Shown here piece by piece: positions 1 through 11,568 of a DNA stretch of 64,000 nt. This DNA comes from an uncultured Pelagibacteraceae bacterium (GTDB lineage: Bacteria; Pseudomonadota; Alphaproteobacteria; Pelagibacterales; Pelagibacteraceae): contig CACCFT010000001.1 of assembly GCA_902545405.1 (NCBI GenBank), forward strand, positions 1 to 64,000, given 5' to 3'. Every line of letters begins with the position of its first letter. Positions within the stretch are counted from its first letter, which is position 1. Below the pieces are notes generated by a model, which saw only the letters and a program-made list of their open reading frames with translations, was not told where the DNA came from and made no database searches. The translations under genes and the position numbers were made by a program.

Positions 1-1599
1 TTCACCTAGAATGTGAATTCTTCCATCTTTTGCCTGTTTTAAGGCCTGCTCCATAATTTCAAATGTTATTCCTGTAATTTTAATGTCCATTTGGAGAGAT
101 GTTATTCCATCCTTAGTTCCTGCAACTTTGAAATCCATGTCACCAAGGTGATCTTCATCTCCTAAAATATCAGATAAAACACTAAAGTCATCTCCTTCTT
201 TAATTAATCCCATTGCAATACCAGCAACTGGTTCTTTAATTGGTACACCTGCATCCATCAATGCTAAAGATGAACCACAAACAGTTGCCATTGATGACGA
301 GCCATTTGACTCGGTTATCTCTGATACAATTCTAAATGTATATGGAAAACTTTCCTTTGAAGGCAAAGATGAATTAATTGCTCTCCAAGCTAATTTTCCA
401 TGTCCTATTTCTCTTCTACCGGTTCCTATTCTACCAGTTTCTCCAACAGAGAAAGGTGGAAAATTATAATGAAGCATAAATCTCTCTTTTTGTAGACCCT
501 CTAAACTTTCTATTTTTTGTTCATCATCAGATGTTCCAAGTGTAGTTGTAACTATTGCTTGTGTTTCTCCTCTTGTGAACAAGGCTGATCCATGTACTCT
601 AGGAAGTATACCAACTTCACACATAATTGGTCTAACATCTGCAAGCCCTCTTCCATCAATTCTATTTTTATTTTTTAGAATATCAGTTCTTACAATTCTT
701 TTTTCTAAATTTTTAAGTTCAGAATTTACATCAAGATCTGTATAATTTTCATCATCTTCATATAACTTTTTAGCTTTATCAGTTATCTCAGAAATTAAAT
801 TTGATCTTTCCTGTTTATCTTTTATTGAAAATGCTTTTTTAAGCTCCTCAGTAAACTCATTTTCCAACTTGTTTTTTACTTCTGAAAGATCTTTTTTCTC
901 AACAACCCAATCAGGTTTTTTGCATTCTTTAGCTAGTTCCTCAATCATTTCAATTACAGGAACAAACCCATCGTGACCAAACTTAACAGCATTTAACATT
1001 TCCTCTTCAGTTAAACCACTCGCCTCTGACTCAACCATTAAAACTGCATCTTTTGTTCCAGCTACTACGAGATCAAGTTTTGAATCTTTAAGTTCTGCTT
1101 TGGTTGGATTAAGTACATATTCTCCTTCAATAAAGCCAACTCTAGAAGCACCAACTGGACCCAAAAATGGCATTCCTGAAACTGCTAGTGCAGCTGATGA
1201 GGCAATAATTGATAAAATATCTGCTTCATTTTCTTTGTCATAAGATATCACAGTTGGTAATAGCTGAACTTCGTTTTTAAATTCATCTGGAAACAGTGGT
1301 CTAATAGGTCTATCAATTAATCTTGAAATTAATGTTTCACTATCTGTTGGTCTTGCTTCCCTCTTGAAATAGCCGCCCGGAATTTTACCTGCTGCATAAT
1401 ATTTTTCTTGATAATTTACTGATAAAGGAAAGTAATCCATATCTGGATTGACTTTTTTGGCTCCAACTGCTGTTGCTAAAACTACTGTTTCTCCACATTG
1501 AGCGATGATTGCGCCATCTGCCTGTCTTGCTATTTTACCTGTTTCTAAACTTATCTTTTTCCCTGCTACTTTTATTTCTTTCTTTACAATTTTAAACAT
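1..1599 (-). CDS. pnp: Polyribonucleotide nucleotidyltransferase (PNPase), C-terminus beyond window edge
   Basis: Open minus-strand frame from ATG at 1599 ([46 protein letters not shown]...); follows rpsO as in the canonical operon; not in the ORF track because it runs off the window. Confidence 0.95.
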   Translation of the reverse strand, partial: MFKIVKKEIKVAGKKISLETGKIARQADGAIIAQCGETVVLATAVGAKKVNPDMDYFPLSVNYQEKYYAAGKIPGGYFKREARPTDSETLISRLIDRPIRPLFPDEFKNEVQLLPTVISYDKENEADILSIIASSAALAVSGMPFLGPVGASRVGFIEGEYVLNPTKAELKDSKLDLVVAGTKDAVLMVESEASGLTEEEMLNAVKFGHDGFVPVIEMIEELAKECKKPDWVVEKKDLSEVKNKLENEFTEELKKAFSIKDKQERSNLISEITDKAKKLYEDDENYTDLDVNSELKNLEKRIVRTDILKNKNRIDGRGLADVRPIMCEVGILPRVHGSALFTRGETQAIVTTTLGTSDDEQKIESLEGLQKERFMLHYNFPPFSVGETGRIGTGRREIGHGKLAWRAINSSLPSKESFPYTFRIVSEITESNGSSSMATVCGSSLALMDAGVPIKEPVAGIAMGLIKEGDDFSVLSDILGDEDHLGDMDFKVAGTKDGITSLQMDIKITGITFEIMEQALKQAKDGRIHILGE

Positions 1600-1848
1600 T
1601 TACTTCCTTAAGTTTAATTTTGATATTACTTCTTTATAAGACTCAATTTTATTTTTCTTTAAATAGTCTAATAATTTTTTTCTTCTATTTACTGCTCTTA
1701 AAAGTCCAACAGATGAATGTTTGTCTTTTTTGAACTGTTTAATATGTTTAGATAAGTTCTCAATTTTATTTGTTAATTGAGCAACTTGTACTTCTGAAGA
1801 ACCTGTATCCTTATCATGCATTGAAAGTTCTTTTTCGTTTTTCGCCAT
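1600..1848 (-). CDS. rpsO: 30S ribosomal protein S15
   Basis: 82 aa with typical S15 sequence (DTGSSEVQVAQLT..HSSVGLLRAVNRRKKLLDYLKK). Confidence 0.97.
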   Translation of the reverse strand: MAKNEKELSMHDKDTGSSEVQVAQLTNKIENLSKHIKQFKKDKHSSVGLLRAVNRRKKLLDYLKKNKIESYKEVISKLNLRK

Positions 1849-1858
1849 TTTCTTTTCC

Positions 1859-2224
1859 TTATTTATTTGTTTGTTTTATTAAATTTTCAATTTTTTCTGC
1901 GTAATCAAAAGAGTCATCTTTTACAAAAATCAGTTTTGGTAAAAATTTCATTACTATCTTTTTTGATAAGACTTTCCTAATTACAAATGAAAATTCTTTT
2001 AATTTAGTAACAACCTCTTCAGCATCTTTTCCTCCTAAGGGCATTACAAAAATTTTTGCTGTTTTTAAATCTTGAGACATTCTTACTTCAGTCACTGTTA
2101 TTTCTTTAGTAGATAAGTTTAGTAATTTTGCTTCGTCTCTTATAAATAACATACCAAGAGCCTGTTTGATCATTTCACCAACTCTTAACTGTCTTTGGGT
2201 CACTGGTTTTCCTAAACTAGTCAT
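1859..2224 (-). CDS. rbfA: Ribosome-binding factor A
   Basis: 121 aa RbfA-like protein; position between infB and rpsO. Confidence 0.93.
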   Translation of the reverse strand: MTSLGKPVTQRQLRVGEMIKQALGMLFIRDEAKLLNLSTKEITVTEVRMSQDLKTAKIFVMPLGGKDAEEVVTKLKEFSFVIRKVLSKKIVMKFLPKLIFVKDDSFDYAEKIENLIKQTNK

Positions 2225-4443
2225 TATATTGTTCTCTCTGTTATTTTAGAATTATAAACCTCAATTACGTCATTTTTCTGGAAATCGACAAAATCTTTTA
2301 GCGTTATTCCACATTCTAGACCAGCAGATACCTGTTTAGTTTGATTTTTCTCTCTGAATATCGAGCCTATTCTTCCATTGAAAATTATGGTTCCATCTCT
2401 GATAACCCTTGCATTAGAGTCTTGGGTAATTTCACCATCTGTTACTTTTGAACCTGCAACTTTACCAACTTTTGAAACTTTAAATATTTCCAGTATCTCT
2501 GCAGTTCCAATAATTTTTTCGTCTACTTCCGGAGTTAACAGGCCAGACATTTTACTTTTTATGAAATCTAAAACTTCATAAATAATATTAAAATTAGAAA
2601 TTGAAATTTTTTCTTGTTCAGCTCTTTTTTTTGCTTCTTTGCTAGGTTTTACATTAAAAGCTATAATTACGGCATCAGACGCTTTTGCCAGTGTAACATC
2701 TGTTTCTGTGACCATCCCAATATCTGATAAAAGTATTTTTGGCTTTACCTCATCATGTTTAATTTGATTTATTGCATTTTTTATGGCTTCTGAAGAACCA
2801 TGTACATCTGATTTTATAATAATATTTAGTTCTTCAGATGATTTATCTTTAAAAGCAGAGTCTTGAGTAATAAAAGACAATGGATTTTTGCTCTCTTTTG
2901 CCTCTTGTATTCTGACGCTAGATAGAGATTTTGCGTCTTTTTCTGTTTTTAAGACAATAAAGTCATCTCCTGATTTTGCCGCTCCATTAATTCCTAATAT
3001 CTCAATTGGCGTTGAAGGTTCAGCTAAATCAATTTGTTTTCCATTGTCATTAATTATAGCTCTCACTTTTCCCCACTTTAAACCACTAACAAAATAATCA
3101 CCTTTTTTTAAAGTTCCTGCAGTAATAATTACATTTGCGATTGGTCCTCTTCCTATATCAATTTTAGACTCCAGAACAATTCCTTTTGCATCAGTATCAA
3201 AATCAGTTTTTAGGTCTAATATTTCTGCTTGCAAAATAATACTTTCAACTAATTTATCTAAATTTTGTTTTGTTTTAGTGGATATTTCTACCATTAATGT
3301 ATCTCCTGATAAATCTTCAGCTATAAGTTCATATTCCAAAAGTTGATTTTTAATTCTTTGAGGGTCAGCATCAGGAAGATCACATTTATTTATTGCAACA
3401 ACAATTGGTACTTTAGCTGCTTTTGCATGTTTTATTGATTCTATTGTTTGAGGTTTTACTCCATCATCAGCTGCAACAACGAGGATTACTATATCAGTTA
3501 ACTTAGAGCCCCTTGCCCGCATTTCAGTGAATGCTGCATGACCAGGGGTATCTATAAAAGTTATTTTATTTTTTTCATTTGTAATCTGATATGCACCGAT
3601 ATGTTGTGTAATACCTCCAAATTCTCCAGAAACTACATTAGCTTTTCTCAAAGTATCTAAAACAGATGTTTTGCCATGATCTACATGTCCCATAACTGTT
3701 ACTATTGGAGCTCTACTTTTTAAATTTTGAGTTTTTATTTCTTTAATCTTTTCTAGAATTTCCTCTGCTTTTTCCTCTTTAACGGGATTGTGTCCAAATT
3801 CTTTAACTAAATACTCTGCAGTATCTGCATCAATTGTGTGATTGATTGTTACTGTTACACCCATACCCATCAAATATTTTATTATACTGCTAGACTGCTC
3901 AGCCATTCTATTCGCCAATTCTCTTATAGTAATTACCTCAGGTATATTAATATCCCTTTTAACTGGTTTAAAATTCTCCTTTGACTCCTCTTTGTTGAGT
4001 AATCTGTTTTCTTTCTGCTTAGCTCTTTTTAAAGAAGCAAGACTTCTTGATCTTGCACCAATATCATCTTCGTTTAAAGCTCTAGATACTGTGAGCTTTA
4101 ATTCTCTTCTTTTGCTACCAATTTTGGCAGATTTATTTTCTTTTAGAGAATTTTCACCTTTTAATCTTCTTGTTGCTCTTTGTTCTGCTAATTTCCTTTT
4201 TTCAAAATCTGATGTTACAGGAGATGGAGGTTTAGAAAAATTTGTTTTTTTTGGAATAAATGTACTTTGTAATTTACTTTCTGTTAACTTAGCACCTCTA
4301 GAAAAATTTGGCTTACCACCAAACCTTGTAGATCTTTTTTCAATTACAACTGTATTCTTTGATTGAGATTTCGCTTGTTCAATACTATTAATTGTTTTCT
4401 TGGTCGCTCCAGAAATTGATAACTTTAATTTTTTCTTTTCCAT
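2224..4443 (-). CDS. infB: Translation initiation factor IF-2
   Basis: GTPase motifs GHVDHGKTS, DTPGH, NKCD; IF2 domain order. Confidence 0.98.
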   Translation of the reverse strand: MEKKKLKLSISGATKKTINSIEQAKSQSKNTVVIEKRSTRFGGKPNFSRGAKLTESKLQSTFIPKKTNFSKPPSPVTSDFEKRKLAEQRATRRLKGENSLKENKSAKIGSKRRELKLTVSRALNEDDIGARSRSLASLKRAKQKENRLLNKEESKENFKPVKRDINIPEVITIRELANRMAEQSSSIIKYLMGMGVTVTINHTIDADTAEYLVKEFGHNPVKEEKAEEILEKIKEIKTQNLKSRAPIVTVMGHVDHGKTSVLDTLRKANVVSGEFGGITQHIGAYQITNEKNKITFIDTPGHAAFTEMRARGSKLTDIVILVVAADDGVKPQTIESIKHAKAAKVPIVVAINKCDLPDADPQRIKNQLLEYELIAEDLSGDTLMVEISTKTKQNLDKLVESIILQAEILDLKTDFDTDAKGIVLESKIDIGRGPIANVIITAGTLKKGDYFVSGLKWGKVRAIINDNGKQIDLAEPSTPIEILGINGAAKSGDDFIVLKTEKDAKSLSSVRIQEAKESKNPLSFITQDSAFKDKSSEELNIIIKSDVHGSSEAIKNAINQIKHDEVKPKILLSDIGMVTETDVTLAKASDAVIIAFNVKPSKEAKKRAEQEKISISNFNIIYEVLDFIKSKMSGLLTPEVDEKIIGTAEILEIFKVSKVGKVAGSKVTDGEITQDSNARVIRDGTIIFNGRIGSIFREKNQTKQVSAGLECGITLKDFVDFQKNDVIEVYNSKITERTI

Positions 4444-4453
4444 TTTTCATCTC

Positions 4454-6007
4454 TCAATCTTGATACACAATATTTCTTGCAGACATGATCAAATCATCAG
4501 CCTCTTTTTTTGAAAGAGCAAAATCTTCTAAATACCCTTTAATTCTTACTCTTTCACCCTTTACAACATCGTATCCACCTGTCAATTCATCTGAAGCTAA
4601 ATCTGCAAAATCATTTAGAGTCAAAATTTTTTTTTCTCCTAGCGTAACAAGCATCCCAGGAGTTAAACCTCTATGATTAATTAAATCGTTTTCTAAACCA
4701 AGATCTTTTATCCTATTAGCAATTTCCTCTTGATCTTTTTGGTAGAACTCTTTAGCTCTCTCTATTAACTCTTTTGCTGTTTCCTCTTCAATGCCCTCTA
4801 TTTTAATTAATGCATCTGGACTACTGTCTTTAATATCATCAATAGAAGAAAATCCTTCAGCTACCAATAATTGGCCGAGAGTTTCATCTAATTCCAAGTT
4901 TTTAACAAAGTTATCTGTTTTTTCTTTAAATTCTATTTGTCTTCTTTCTGAGTCTTCTTGATCAGTCATAATATTAATTTCATAATTCATTAATTTTGTA
5001 GCTAATCTTACGTTCTGTCCTCTTCTACCAATTGCTTTACTTAAATTTTCCTCGGTTAAAATTACATCAAGTTTTCTACCATCCTCATCTACATTCACTC
5101 TTTGTACCTCTGCAGGGGATAATGCGTTTGCAACTACTACAGCTGGATCCTCTGACCAATTAACTATATCAATTTTTTCACCTTGTAATTCATTTACGAC
5201 TGCTTGAACTCTACTACCTCTCATACCAACGCAAGCTCCTACTGGATCTAATGATGTATCAATAGCTTTAACACAAATTTTTGCTCTGCTTCCTGGATCT
5301 CTTGACGAAGATTTGATCTCAATAAGACCATCATAAATCTCGGGAACTTCTTGTATAAATAATTTTTCCATAAATTTTGGGTGCGCCCTAGAAAGAAATA
5401 TTTGTTGTCCCCGCGGTTCCCTTCTAACGTCTAAACAATATGCTTTTACTCTATCACCTGCCTTAATATTTTCCCTTGGTATCATCTCATTTTTTTGGAT
5501 TATTGCTTCAGTTCTTCCTAGATCAACGATAACATTTCCAAACTCTAATCTCTTAACAATACCACTTAAAATTGTATCTATTTTATCTTTAAAATCGTTA
5601 AACTGCCTTTCCCTTTCTGCCTCTCTAACATTAAAACTAATTACTTGCTTCGCAGTTTGTGCAGCTATTCTTCCAAAATCAAAAGATGGTAATGGCTGAA
5701 GAACTTCATCGCCAATTTGTTTTCCCTCATTATTTTGATTGAGTTTTATTGCATCATCAAGAGTTATTTCTAAATTAGAATTCTCTGGATTTTCAACAAT
5801 TACTAATTTTCTAAAAATTCCAATGTCACCGCTTTCCCTGTTGATTTCCACTTTAATTTCATTTTCTGATCCAAATTTTGATTTAGCAGCTTTAGCTATT
5901 CCATTTTCCATTGATCCTATAATTAGCTCTTTATCAATAGATTTTTCTAGTGCTACAGCCTCAGCTATTCTAATCAATTCTAATTTATCCGCTCTTCTAT
6001 TTAACAT
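4454..6007 (-). CDS. nusA: Transcription termination/antitermination protein NusA
   Basis: S1/KH domains (VGACVGMRGSRVQAVVNELQGEKIDIV; AIGRRGQNVRLA) upstream of infB. Confidence 0.97.
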   Translation of the reverse strand: MLNRRADKLELIRIAEAVALEKSIDKELIIGSMENGIAKAAKSKFGSENEIKVEINRESGDIGIFRKLVIVENPENSNLEITLDDAIKLNQNNEGKQIGDEVLQPLPSFDFGRIAAQTAKQVISFNVREAERERQFNDFKDKIDTILSGIVKRLEFGNVIVDLGRTEAIIQKNEMIPRENIKAGDRVKAYCLDVRREPRGQQIFLSRAHPKFMEKLFIQEVPEIYDGLIEIKSSSRDPGSRAKICVKAIDTSLDPVGACVGMRGSRVQAVVNELQGEKIDIVNWSEDPAVVVANALSPAEVQRVNVDEDGRKLDVILTEENLSKAIGRRGQNVRLATKLMNYEINIMTDQEDSERRQIEFKEKTDNFVKNLELDETLGQLLVAEGFSSIDDIKDSSPDALIKIEGIEEETAKELIERAKEFYQKDQEEIANRIKDLGLENDLINHRGLTPGMLVTLGEKKILTLNDFADLASDELTGGYDVVKGERVRIKGYLEDFALSKKEADDLIMSARNIVYQD

Positions 6008-6018
6008 TTAATAATCCT

Positions 6019-6043
6019 AAAAAAAAATGGGCCGAAGCCCATT
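6019..6043 (-). terminator. Rho-independent terminator between metK and nusA
   Basis: Minus-strand reading AATGGGC-TTCG-GCCCATT followed by an unbroken T run; 7-bp stem, C(UUCG)G tetraloop. Ends 11 nt before the nusA ATG. Confidence 0.85.
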
Positions 6044-6101
6044 CTGAAATTTCAATAATGTAGGTGAAATATATTTATTTTTTTTTAATATTCAACTTTA
6101 T

Positions 6102-7265
6102 TTACCTACTAAATACGTCAGATTTATCTGTCTTTTCCCAAGAAAATGAACCTTTATCATCTGGATCTCTTCCGAAGTGTCCATAAGCGGCTGTTTTTTC
6201 GTAAATAGGTCTGTTTAAATTAAGCATTTCTCTAATTCCTCTAGGACTTAAATCAAAATTTTCATTTATAAGATTTTCTACATGTCTGCTTTTTTCTTCA
6301 TCGTTGTCAAATAAGTCTACATAAATAGATAAAGGTTTTGATACTCCAATAGCATAAGCAAGTTGGATCAAACATTTATCTGCTATTTTTGATGCAACAA
6401 TATTTTTGGCTAAATATCTAGATGCATAAGCGGCAGATCTATCAACTTTGGTTGGATCTTTCCCTGAAAATGCTCCCCCTCCATGCGGAGCAGCCCCACC
6501 GTAGGTATCAACAATAATTTTTCTACCAGTCAAACCACTATCACCATCAGGACCTCCAATTACAAAATTTCCAGTCGGATTTACATAAATTTCTTTTTCA
6601 TCTAATGAACTTAACAATTCCTTTGGTATTGATCTCTCAATGTAAGGCTTAACTAAATCTCTTACTTGTGCTTGATTTACATCAGCTGAGTGTTGTGTTG
6701 ATATAACTACTGATTTTACTGATGATGGTTTTCCATCCTTATATTCAATTGTAATTTGGCTTTTTGAATCTGGCTCTATATTTTTTAATTTTCCTGATTT
6801 CCTGTCCTCTGCCATTAATCTTAATATTTTATGAGAATAGTATATTGGGGCTGGCATCAAAACGTCAGTTTCATTACATGCATAACCAAACATAATTCCT
6901 TGGTCACCCGCTCCCTCTTCTTTATTTCCTGAAGAGTCTACACCCATAGCAATATCAGCTGATTGAGAGTGTAAGTGACTTTCAACTGAAGTTGCTTCTT
7001 TCCAGGTAAATCCTTTTTGATCATAACCAATATCTTTAATGCAATTTCTAACCTTTTGAATTAGATCTTCTTTTTTAATTTCTGGACCTCTTACTTCACC
7101 AGCTAAGACAACTTTGTTAGTTGTTGTCAAAGTTTCACAAGCAACTCTTGATTGAGGTTCAGCTGCCAAATATGTATCAACCACCATATCTGAAATTCTA
7201 TCGCAAACTTTATCTGGATGGCCTTCAGACACTGACTCGCTAGTAAATAAGTAATCTTTTTTCAT
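6102..7265 (-). CDS. metK: S-adenosylmethionine synthetase
   Basis: [43 protein letters not shown] motifs. Confidence 0.98.
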   Translation of the reverse strand: MKKDYLFTSESVSEGHPDKVCDRISDMVVDTYLAAEPQSRVACETLTTTNKVVLAGEVRGPEIKKEDLIQKVRNCIKDIGYDQKGFTWKEATSVESHLHSQSADIAMGVDSSGNKEEGAGDQGIMFGYACNETDVLMPAPIYYSHKILRLMAEDRKSGKLKNIEPDSKSQITIEYKDGKPSSVKSVVISTQHSADVNQAQVRDLVKPYIERSIPKELLSSLDEKEIYVNPTGNFVIGGPDGDSGLTGRKIIVDTYGGAAPHGGGAFSGKDPTKVDRSAAYASRYLAKNIVASKIADKCLIQLAYAIGVSKPLSIYVDLFDNDEEKSRHVENLINENFDLSPRGIREMLNLNRPIYEKTAAYGHFGRDPDDKGSFSWEKTDKSDVFSR

Positions 7266-8782
7266 TTATTCTCCCTAATTTTTAAAATCACAATGAAAGT
7301 AGTATAAATTAGAACAAAATAAAAGAAGATCTTATTACCTTGTTTCGCAAAATGAGTTTTATTAACACGTTTAATTTCATTAACGTCAAAATATCCTTTT
7401 TCACTAATTTGTTTAATAATTTGACCTTTAGGATTAACAAAAGCAGATATTCCATTATTTGTTGACCTTATAACATTTTTACCTTCTTCAATTGATCTAA
7501 ATATTGAGTGAGTCAAATGTTGTTTGGGTCCTATTGATTTTCCAAACCAACCATCTTCGGAAATATTTAATATAAAATCGTAATAATTTTTATTTGGATT
7601 AATTTTTCCCGAATAAATAATTTCATAACAAATAAGTGGGATAAATTTTAATTTATTAATTTCAAAAATTTCTCTTTTATCATCAGCTGAAAATGATTGA
7701 TATCCTTGAGTTATTTTTTTTAAACCTATTCTTTTAAGAAAATTTTCAAAAGGTAAAAATTCTCCAAATGGAACAAGTTTATTCTTATTATATTTATATA
7801 ATAATTCTGATTCGTTATTTAAAGCTACTAGAGAATTATAAATTTTATTTTGGTTGATGCTATTGATGCCCAATATGACCTTATGATTAATATTATAATT
7901 TTTTTTGAAGATATTTTTGAAAAATTCCAGATCTTTAAAATATATACTTGTAATAATTCCCTCAGGGTAAATAAATAATATTTTTTCTAGGTTATGCGTA
8001 TCACTTAAACTAATTAATTCATTAATATTTCTCTCTATATTTTGGTTTGATAAGAATCTTTCGATGGGTATGTTTGGAGAGACAACTCGAATAATTGAAC
8101 CTAAGTCATCTTTTTTTTTTTTTTCAAAATTTTTAATAATCAAGTTTCCATATAAAAAATTGATTAAAACTAAAATTAAACTAAGGCTAAAAATTAAAAA
8201 CTTAGTTAAACCTTTATATTTAAAAAAAAATATTATTGGTAATAAAAATATAGTTATCGATAATATATTTAATGAATAAGTACCTATATAAGATAAAATT
8301 TGTAAAGAAGGTAAATTATTTGAAAGACTAAAAACTATTAAATTCCAAGGAAAACCACCAAAAATAAAACTTCTTAGAAATTCAATTCCACCAAATATAA
8401 TTGTAAAGATTAAAATTGATGAGATTTTATTTTGTAAATTAAAAAAATTACATAGAAAAGTAACTAAACCATAAAATATCCCTAAAAATAGAGGAATTAA
8501 TATTAATGCAAATGGAATAATAAATTTAAAATTTTCATCAAATGTCAAAGAATTTATAATCCAATAAAGGTTAGAGATAAAATAACCAAATCCAAAGACC
8601 CAACCAACAAAAAATGAAATGGTTTTTTTTTTTACATGATTAATTAATATGAATAGTAATAATGGAAGTGTTAAAAAATTAATAAAAACTAAATTATAAG
8701 GAGGCAAACTAAATGATGTTAGTATGCCTAAAAATAAGCATATTAAAAACAGGTACGCTTTATTTTCTAGAATAGAGTTCAA
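7262..8782 (-). CDS. lnt: Apolipoprotein N-acyltransferase
   Basis: N-terminal TM helices, then a nitrilase-like domain ([40 protein letters not shown]). Confidence 0.93.
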   Translation of the reverse strand: MNSILENKAYLFLICLFLGILTSFSLPPYNLVFINFLTLPLLLFILINHVKKKTISFFVGWVFGFGYFISNLYWIINSLTFDENFKFIIPFALILIPLFLGIFYGLVTFLCNFFNLQNKISSILIFTIIFGGIEFLRSFIFGGFPWNLIVFSLSNNLPSLQILSYIGTYSLNILSITIFLLPIIFFFKYKGLTKFLIFSLSLILVLINFLYGNLIIKNFEKKKKDDLGSIIRVVSPNIPIERFLSNQNIERNINELISLSDTHNLEKILFIYPEGIITSIYFKDLEFFKNIFKKNYNINHKVILGINSINQNKIYNSLVALNNESELLYKYNKNKLVPFGEFLPFENFLKRIGLKKITQGYQSFSADDKREIFEINKLKFIPLICYEIIYSGKINPNKNYYDFILNISEDGWFGKSIGPKQHLTHSIFRSIEEGKNVIRSTNNGISAFVNPKGQIIKQISEKGYFDVNEIKRVNKTHFAKQGNKIFFYFVLIYTTFIVILKIRENK

Positions 8783-9225
8783 TTTATTTTATTCAATTTA
8801 TTAAATATTAAATTTTCTTTTTTCTTCATTAAAAAATAATCTTTATTTTTTTTATGATCATGTCCTAAAAGATGTAAATAACCGTGTATCCACATTTTAT
8901 CTAATTCATGATCAAAACTAGATGATTTTGATCTTCTATTAATAATTTCAAAGGAAATTGCTATGTCTCCTAGGTATAATTTATTTTTTAATTTAGCTTT
9001 TAGAGGAAAAGAAAGCACATCTGTTGAAACATTTTTATTTCTAAACTTTGAATTTAGATATTTCATTTTTTTATTATTGGTGAGCATCACAGTAAATTCT
9101 TGGTTTTTATTTTTAAATGAACTGAATTTAGATAATTTGTTTAATTTCTTTTTGAAATAAATCTCTGGTTTTTTTAATTTTTTTACCCAAATTTTTTTGT
9201 CTATAACTATGTTGACTTTAATCAT
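8779..9225 (-). CDS. ybeY: Endoribonuclease YbeY (rRNA maturation)
   Basis: NKKMKYLNSKFRNKNVSTDVLSFP and HGYLHLLGHDH zinc motif. Confidence 0.94.
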   Translation of the reverse strand: MIKVNIVIDKKIWVKKLKKPEIYFKKKLNKLSKFSSFKNKNQEFTVMLTNNKKMKYLNSKFRNKNVSTDVLSFPLKAKLKNKLYLGDIAISFEIINRRSKSSSFDHELDKMWIHGYLHLLGHDHKKNKDYFLMKKKENLIFNKLNKIN

Positions 9226-10232
9226 TAATCTGAATTTTTATCAGAATAAGCCTTGACTATCTTTGAAACTAGCGGGTGCCTTACAACATCAGTATGATCG
9301 AAATCAACTACAGATATCTCCTTTAAATGACCAAGTAATTTTTTTGATCTATTTAAACCTGACATTGTTTTATTTGGTAAGTCTATTTGGGATGGATCAC
9401 CGTTAATAACTATTTTGGAATTTTCACCAATTCTTGTTAAGAACATTTTTATTTGAGTATCAGTGGCATTTTGTGCTTCATCAAGAATTGCAAAAGAATT
9501 TTTTAAAGTTCTTCCCCTCATAAAAGCAAGTGGTGCAATTTCAATATCTCCAACCTCTATTTTTTTTTGAATTTTTTCAAAATCTAATAAGTCATATAAT
9601 GAATCGTAAAGAGGTCTTAAATAAGGATCAACTTTTTCTCTCATATCTCCGGGCAAAAAACCTAATCTCTCTCCTGCTTCTACTGCTGGTCTAGATAGAA
9701 TGATTCGCTCTATTTTTTTTTCAAGTAACATTGTTAGAGCAACTGCGACGGCTAAAAAAGTTTTACCAGTTCCTGCTGGTCCTGCAGAAATAACTATATC
9801 TGACTCTTTTAAAGCCCTTATATAATTTTTTTGTTTCTCCGATCTTGGTATTACTGATTTTTTTGGAGTTTTTATTATGTATTCAACATTTCCACTTTTA
9901 CTTGTAACTTTCTCATCAATCATAAATTTGTTTACTGATGACTCTATATCCTTTTTTTCTAATGTTCCATTATTTAAAAATTGATCTACAAGGAATTGAA
10001 TTGCGTTCTTTATTATTTCATTTTTTTGAGGAGTATTTTTTAATAAAATTGAGTTTCCTCTAGAGTAAATGCTAGTATTTGTAATTTTTTCTAATTCTTT
10101 TAAGTTATTATTAAATTCTCCTAAAACACCTAAAAGTAATTCGTTACTTTGAAATACAATACTTACAGCGTTATTTTCTGAATATACGAATTTTAAATCA
10201 GGATTAATTTTTGATTTTGCAAAATTTTTCAA
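9225..10232 (-). CDS. phoH: PhoH family ATPase
   Basis: Walker A GPAGTGKT; RPAVEAGERLGFLPGDMREKVDPYLRPLYD; ILDEAQN. Confidence 0.95.
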   Translation of the reverse strand: MKNFAKSKINPDLKFVYSENNAVSIVFQSNELLLGVLGEFNNNLKELEKITNTSIYSRGNSILLKNTPQKNEIIKNAIQFLVDQFLNNGTLEKKDIESSVNKFMIDEKVTSKSGNVEYIIKTPKKSVIPRSEKQKNYIRALKESDIVISAGPAGTGKTFLAVAVALTMLLEKKIERIILSRPAVEAGERLGFLPGDMREKVDPYLRPLYDSLYDLLDFEKIQKKIEVGDIEIAPLAFMRGRTLKNSFAILDEAQNATDTQIKMFLTRIGENSKIVINGDPSQIDLPNKTMSGLNRSKKLLGHLKEISVVDFDHTDVVRHPLVSKIVKAYSDKNSD

Positions 10233-10233
10233 A

Positions 10234-11565
10234 TTATGCTGCTTTCATTTCATCTTTTACTTTGCCAAATAAAGAATTTTGATTACTTTTTTCGATATTA
10301 ACTTTAATTAATTTACCAATATGACTTTCATTACCATCAAAAATAACTGAATTTAAAAATTTATTTCTTCCGAAAAATTTATTTTGGTTTTTAAGTTTAT
10401 TTTCTACAAGTACCTCTAAAGTTTTGCCTTCTAAAGATTTATTCAATTCTATTTGGTTGCTGAATAATTTTTCTTGAAGAGTTATCAGCCTATTTTTAAG
10501 TTTATATTTATCAGTAATCTTTAATTCTGCAGCTTTTGTTCCTGGTCTTGGACTAAAAATAAAAGAGAATGAATTTATAAATTTAATTTTATTAACTAAA
10601 TTTATGGTTTTTTTAAAATCAGATTCCGTTTCTCCAGGGTAACCAATTATAAAATCACTAGAAAATTTTATATCAGGATTAATTTTAATTAATTTTTCAT
10701 AAATATTTAAATAATAATCTACAGTATGCTTTCTGTTCATCATTTTTAGTATTCTGTCAGAACCACTTTGAATTGGTAAATGAACAAAAGGCATTAATTT
10801 TTTCGAATTTTTGTAACATTCAATAAGATCATCTGTCATATCTCTTGGATGAGATGTGGTATATCTTATTCTACTTATTTCGGTATATCTGCTAAGAGTG
10901 TTAATAAGATCTGACAATCTGTACTCTCTGGATCCATCTATATAGGAGTATGCATTTACATTTTGGCCAAGAAAAGTTATTTCTCTAGATCCGTTCTTTA
11001 TTAATCTCTCAGCTTCATCAATAATGCTTTTGAATGGTCTAGAATATTCTGGTCCTCTAGTATAAGGAACAACACAAAAGTGACAGAACTTATCACAACC
11101 TTCTTGAATTGTTAAAAAAGATGAAACATTGGTATTATTATTTTTAATATTGTCGAAATACCTGAACTTTGAAACCGAGTCAAATTCGGTTTCTTCAACT
11201 TTATTTTCTTTTTCAAAAATTTTTAAAAGATTATTTATTTTTTGATAAGATTGAGGGCCTATAACTAAATCTATATATTTTTCTCTATTTAACATCTCAG
11301 TATTTTCAGCTTGTGCAACACAACCTGCAACAACCATTATTGGTTTTTTTTTATCTTTATATAATTTTTTAACCCTTCCAATCTCATGATAAACTTTTTC
11401 TTTAGCTTTATCTCTAACATGACAAGTATTTAAAATGTAACAATCAGCTTCAGCTTGATTTTCGGTTTTATTATAACCTATCGACTTGACAGCATCGTAT
11501 ATCCTGTTGGAGTCATACTCATTCATTTGACAACCAAATGTCTTTATGAAAACTTTCTTATGCAT
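10234..11565 (-). CDS. miaB: tRNA-2-methylthio-N6-dimethylallyladenosine synthase MiaB
   Basis: FIKTFGCQMNEYDS, radical-SAM CDKFCHFCVVPYTRGPEYSR. Confidence 0.96.
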   Translation of the reverse strand: MHKKVFIKTFGCQMNEYDSNRIYDAVKSIGYNKTENQAEADCYILNTCHVRDKAKEKVYHEIGRVKKLYKDKKKPIMVVAGCVAQAENTEMLNREKYIDLVIGPQSYQKINNLLKIFEKENKVEETEFDSVSKFRYFDNIKNNNTNVSSFLTIQEGCDKFCHFCVVPYTRGPEYSRPFKSIIDEAERLIKNGSREITFLGQNVNAYSYIDGSREYRLSDLINTLSRYTEISRIRYTTSHPRDMTDDLIECYKNSKKLMPFVHLPIQSGSDRILKMMNRKHTVDYYLNIYEKLIKINPDIKFSSDFIIGYPGETESDFKKTINLVNKIKFINSFSFIFSPRPGTKAAELKITDKYKLKNRLITLQEKLFSNQIELNKSLEGKTLEVLVENKLKNQNKFFGRNKFLNSVIFDGNESHIGKLIKVNIEKSNQNSLFGKVKDEMKAA

Positions 11566-11568
11566 GAA

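Noticed and set aside
3842-4366. 174-aa plus-strand ORF within infB
   Set aside because: Antisense to a clearly conserved gene; hydrophobic low-complexity translation typical of antisense frames.
7266-7300. SAM riboswitch upstream of metK
   Set aside because: metK starts immediately inside the lnt end (4-bp overlap); no leader is available.
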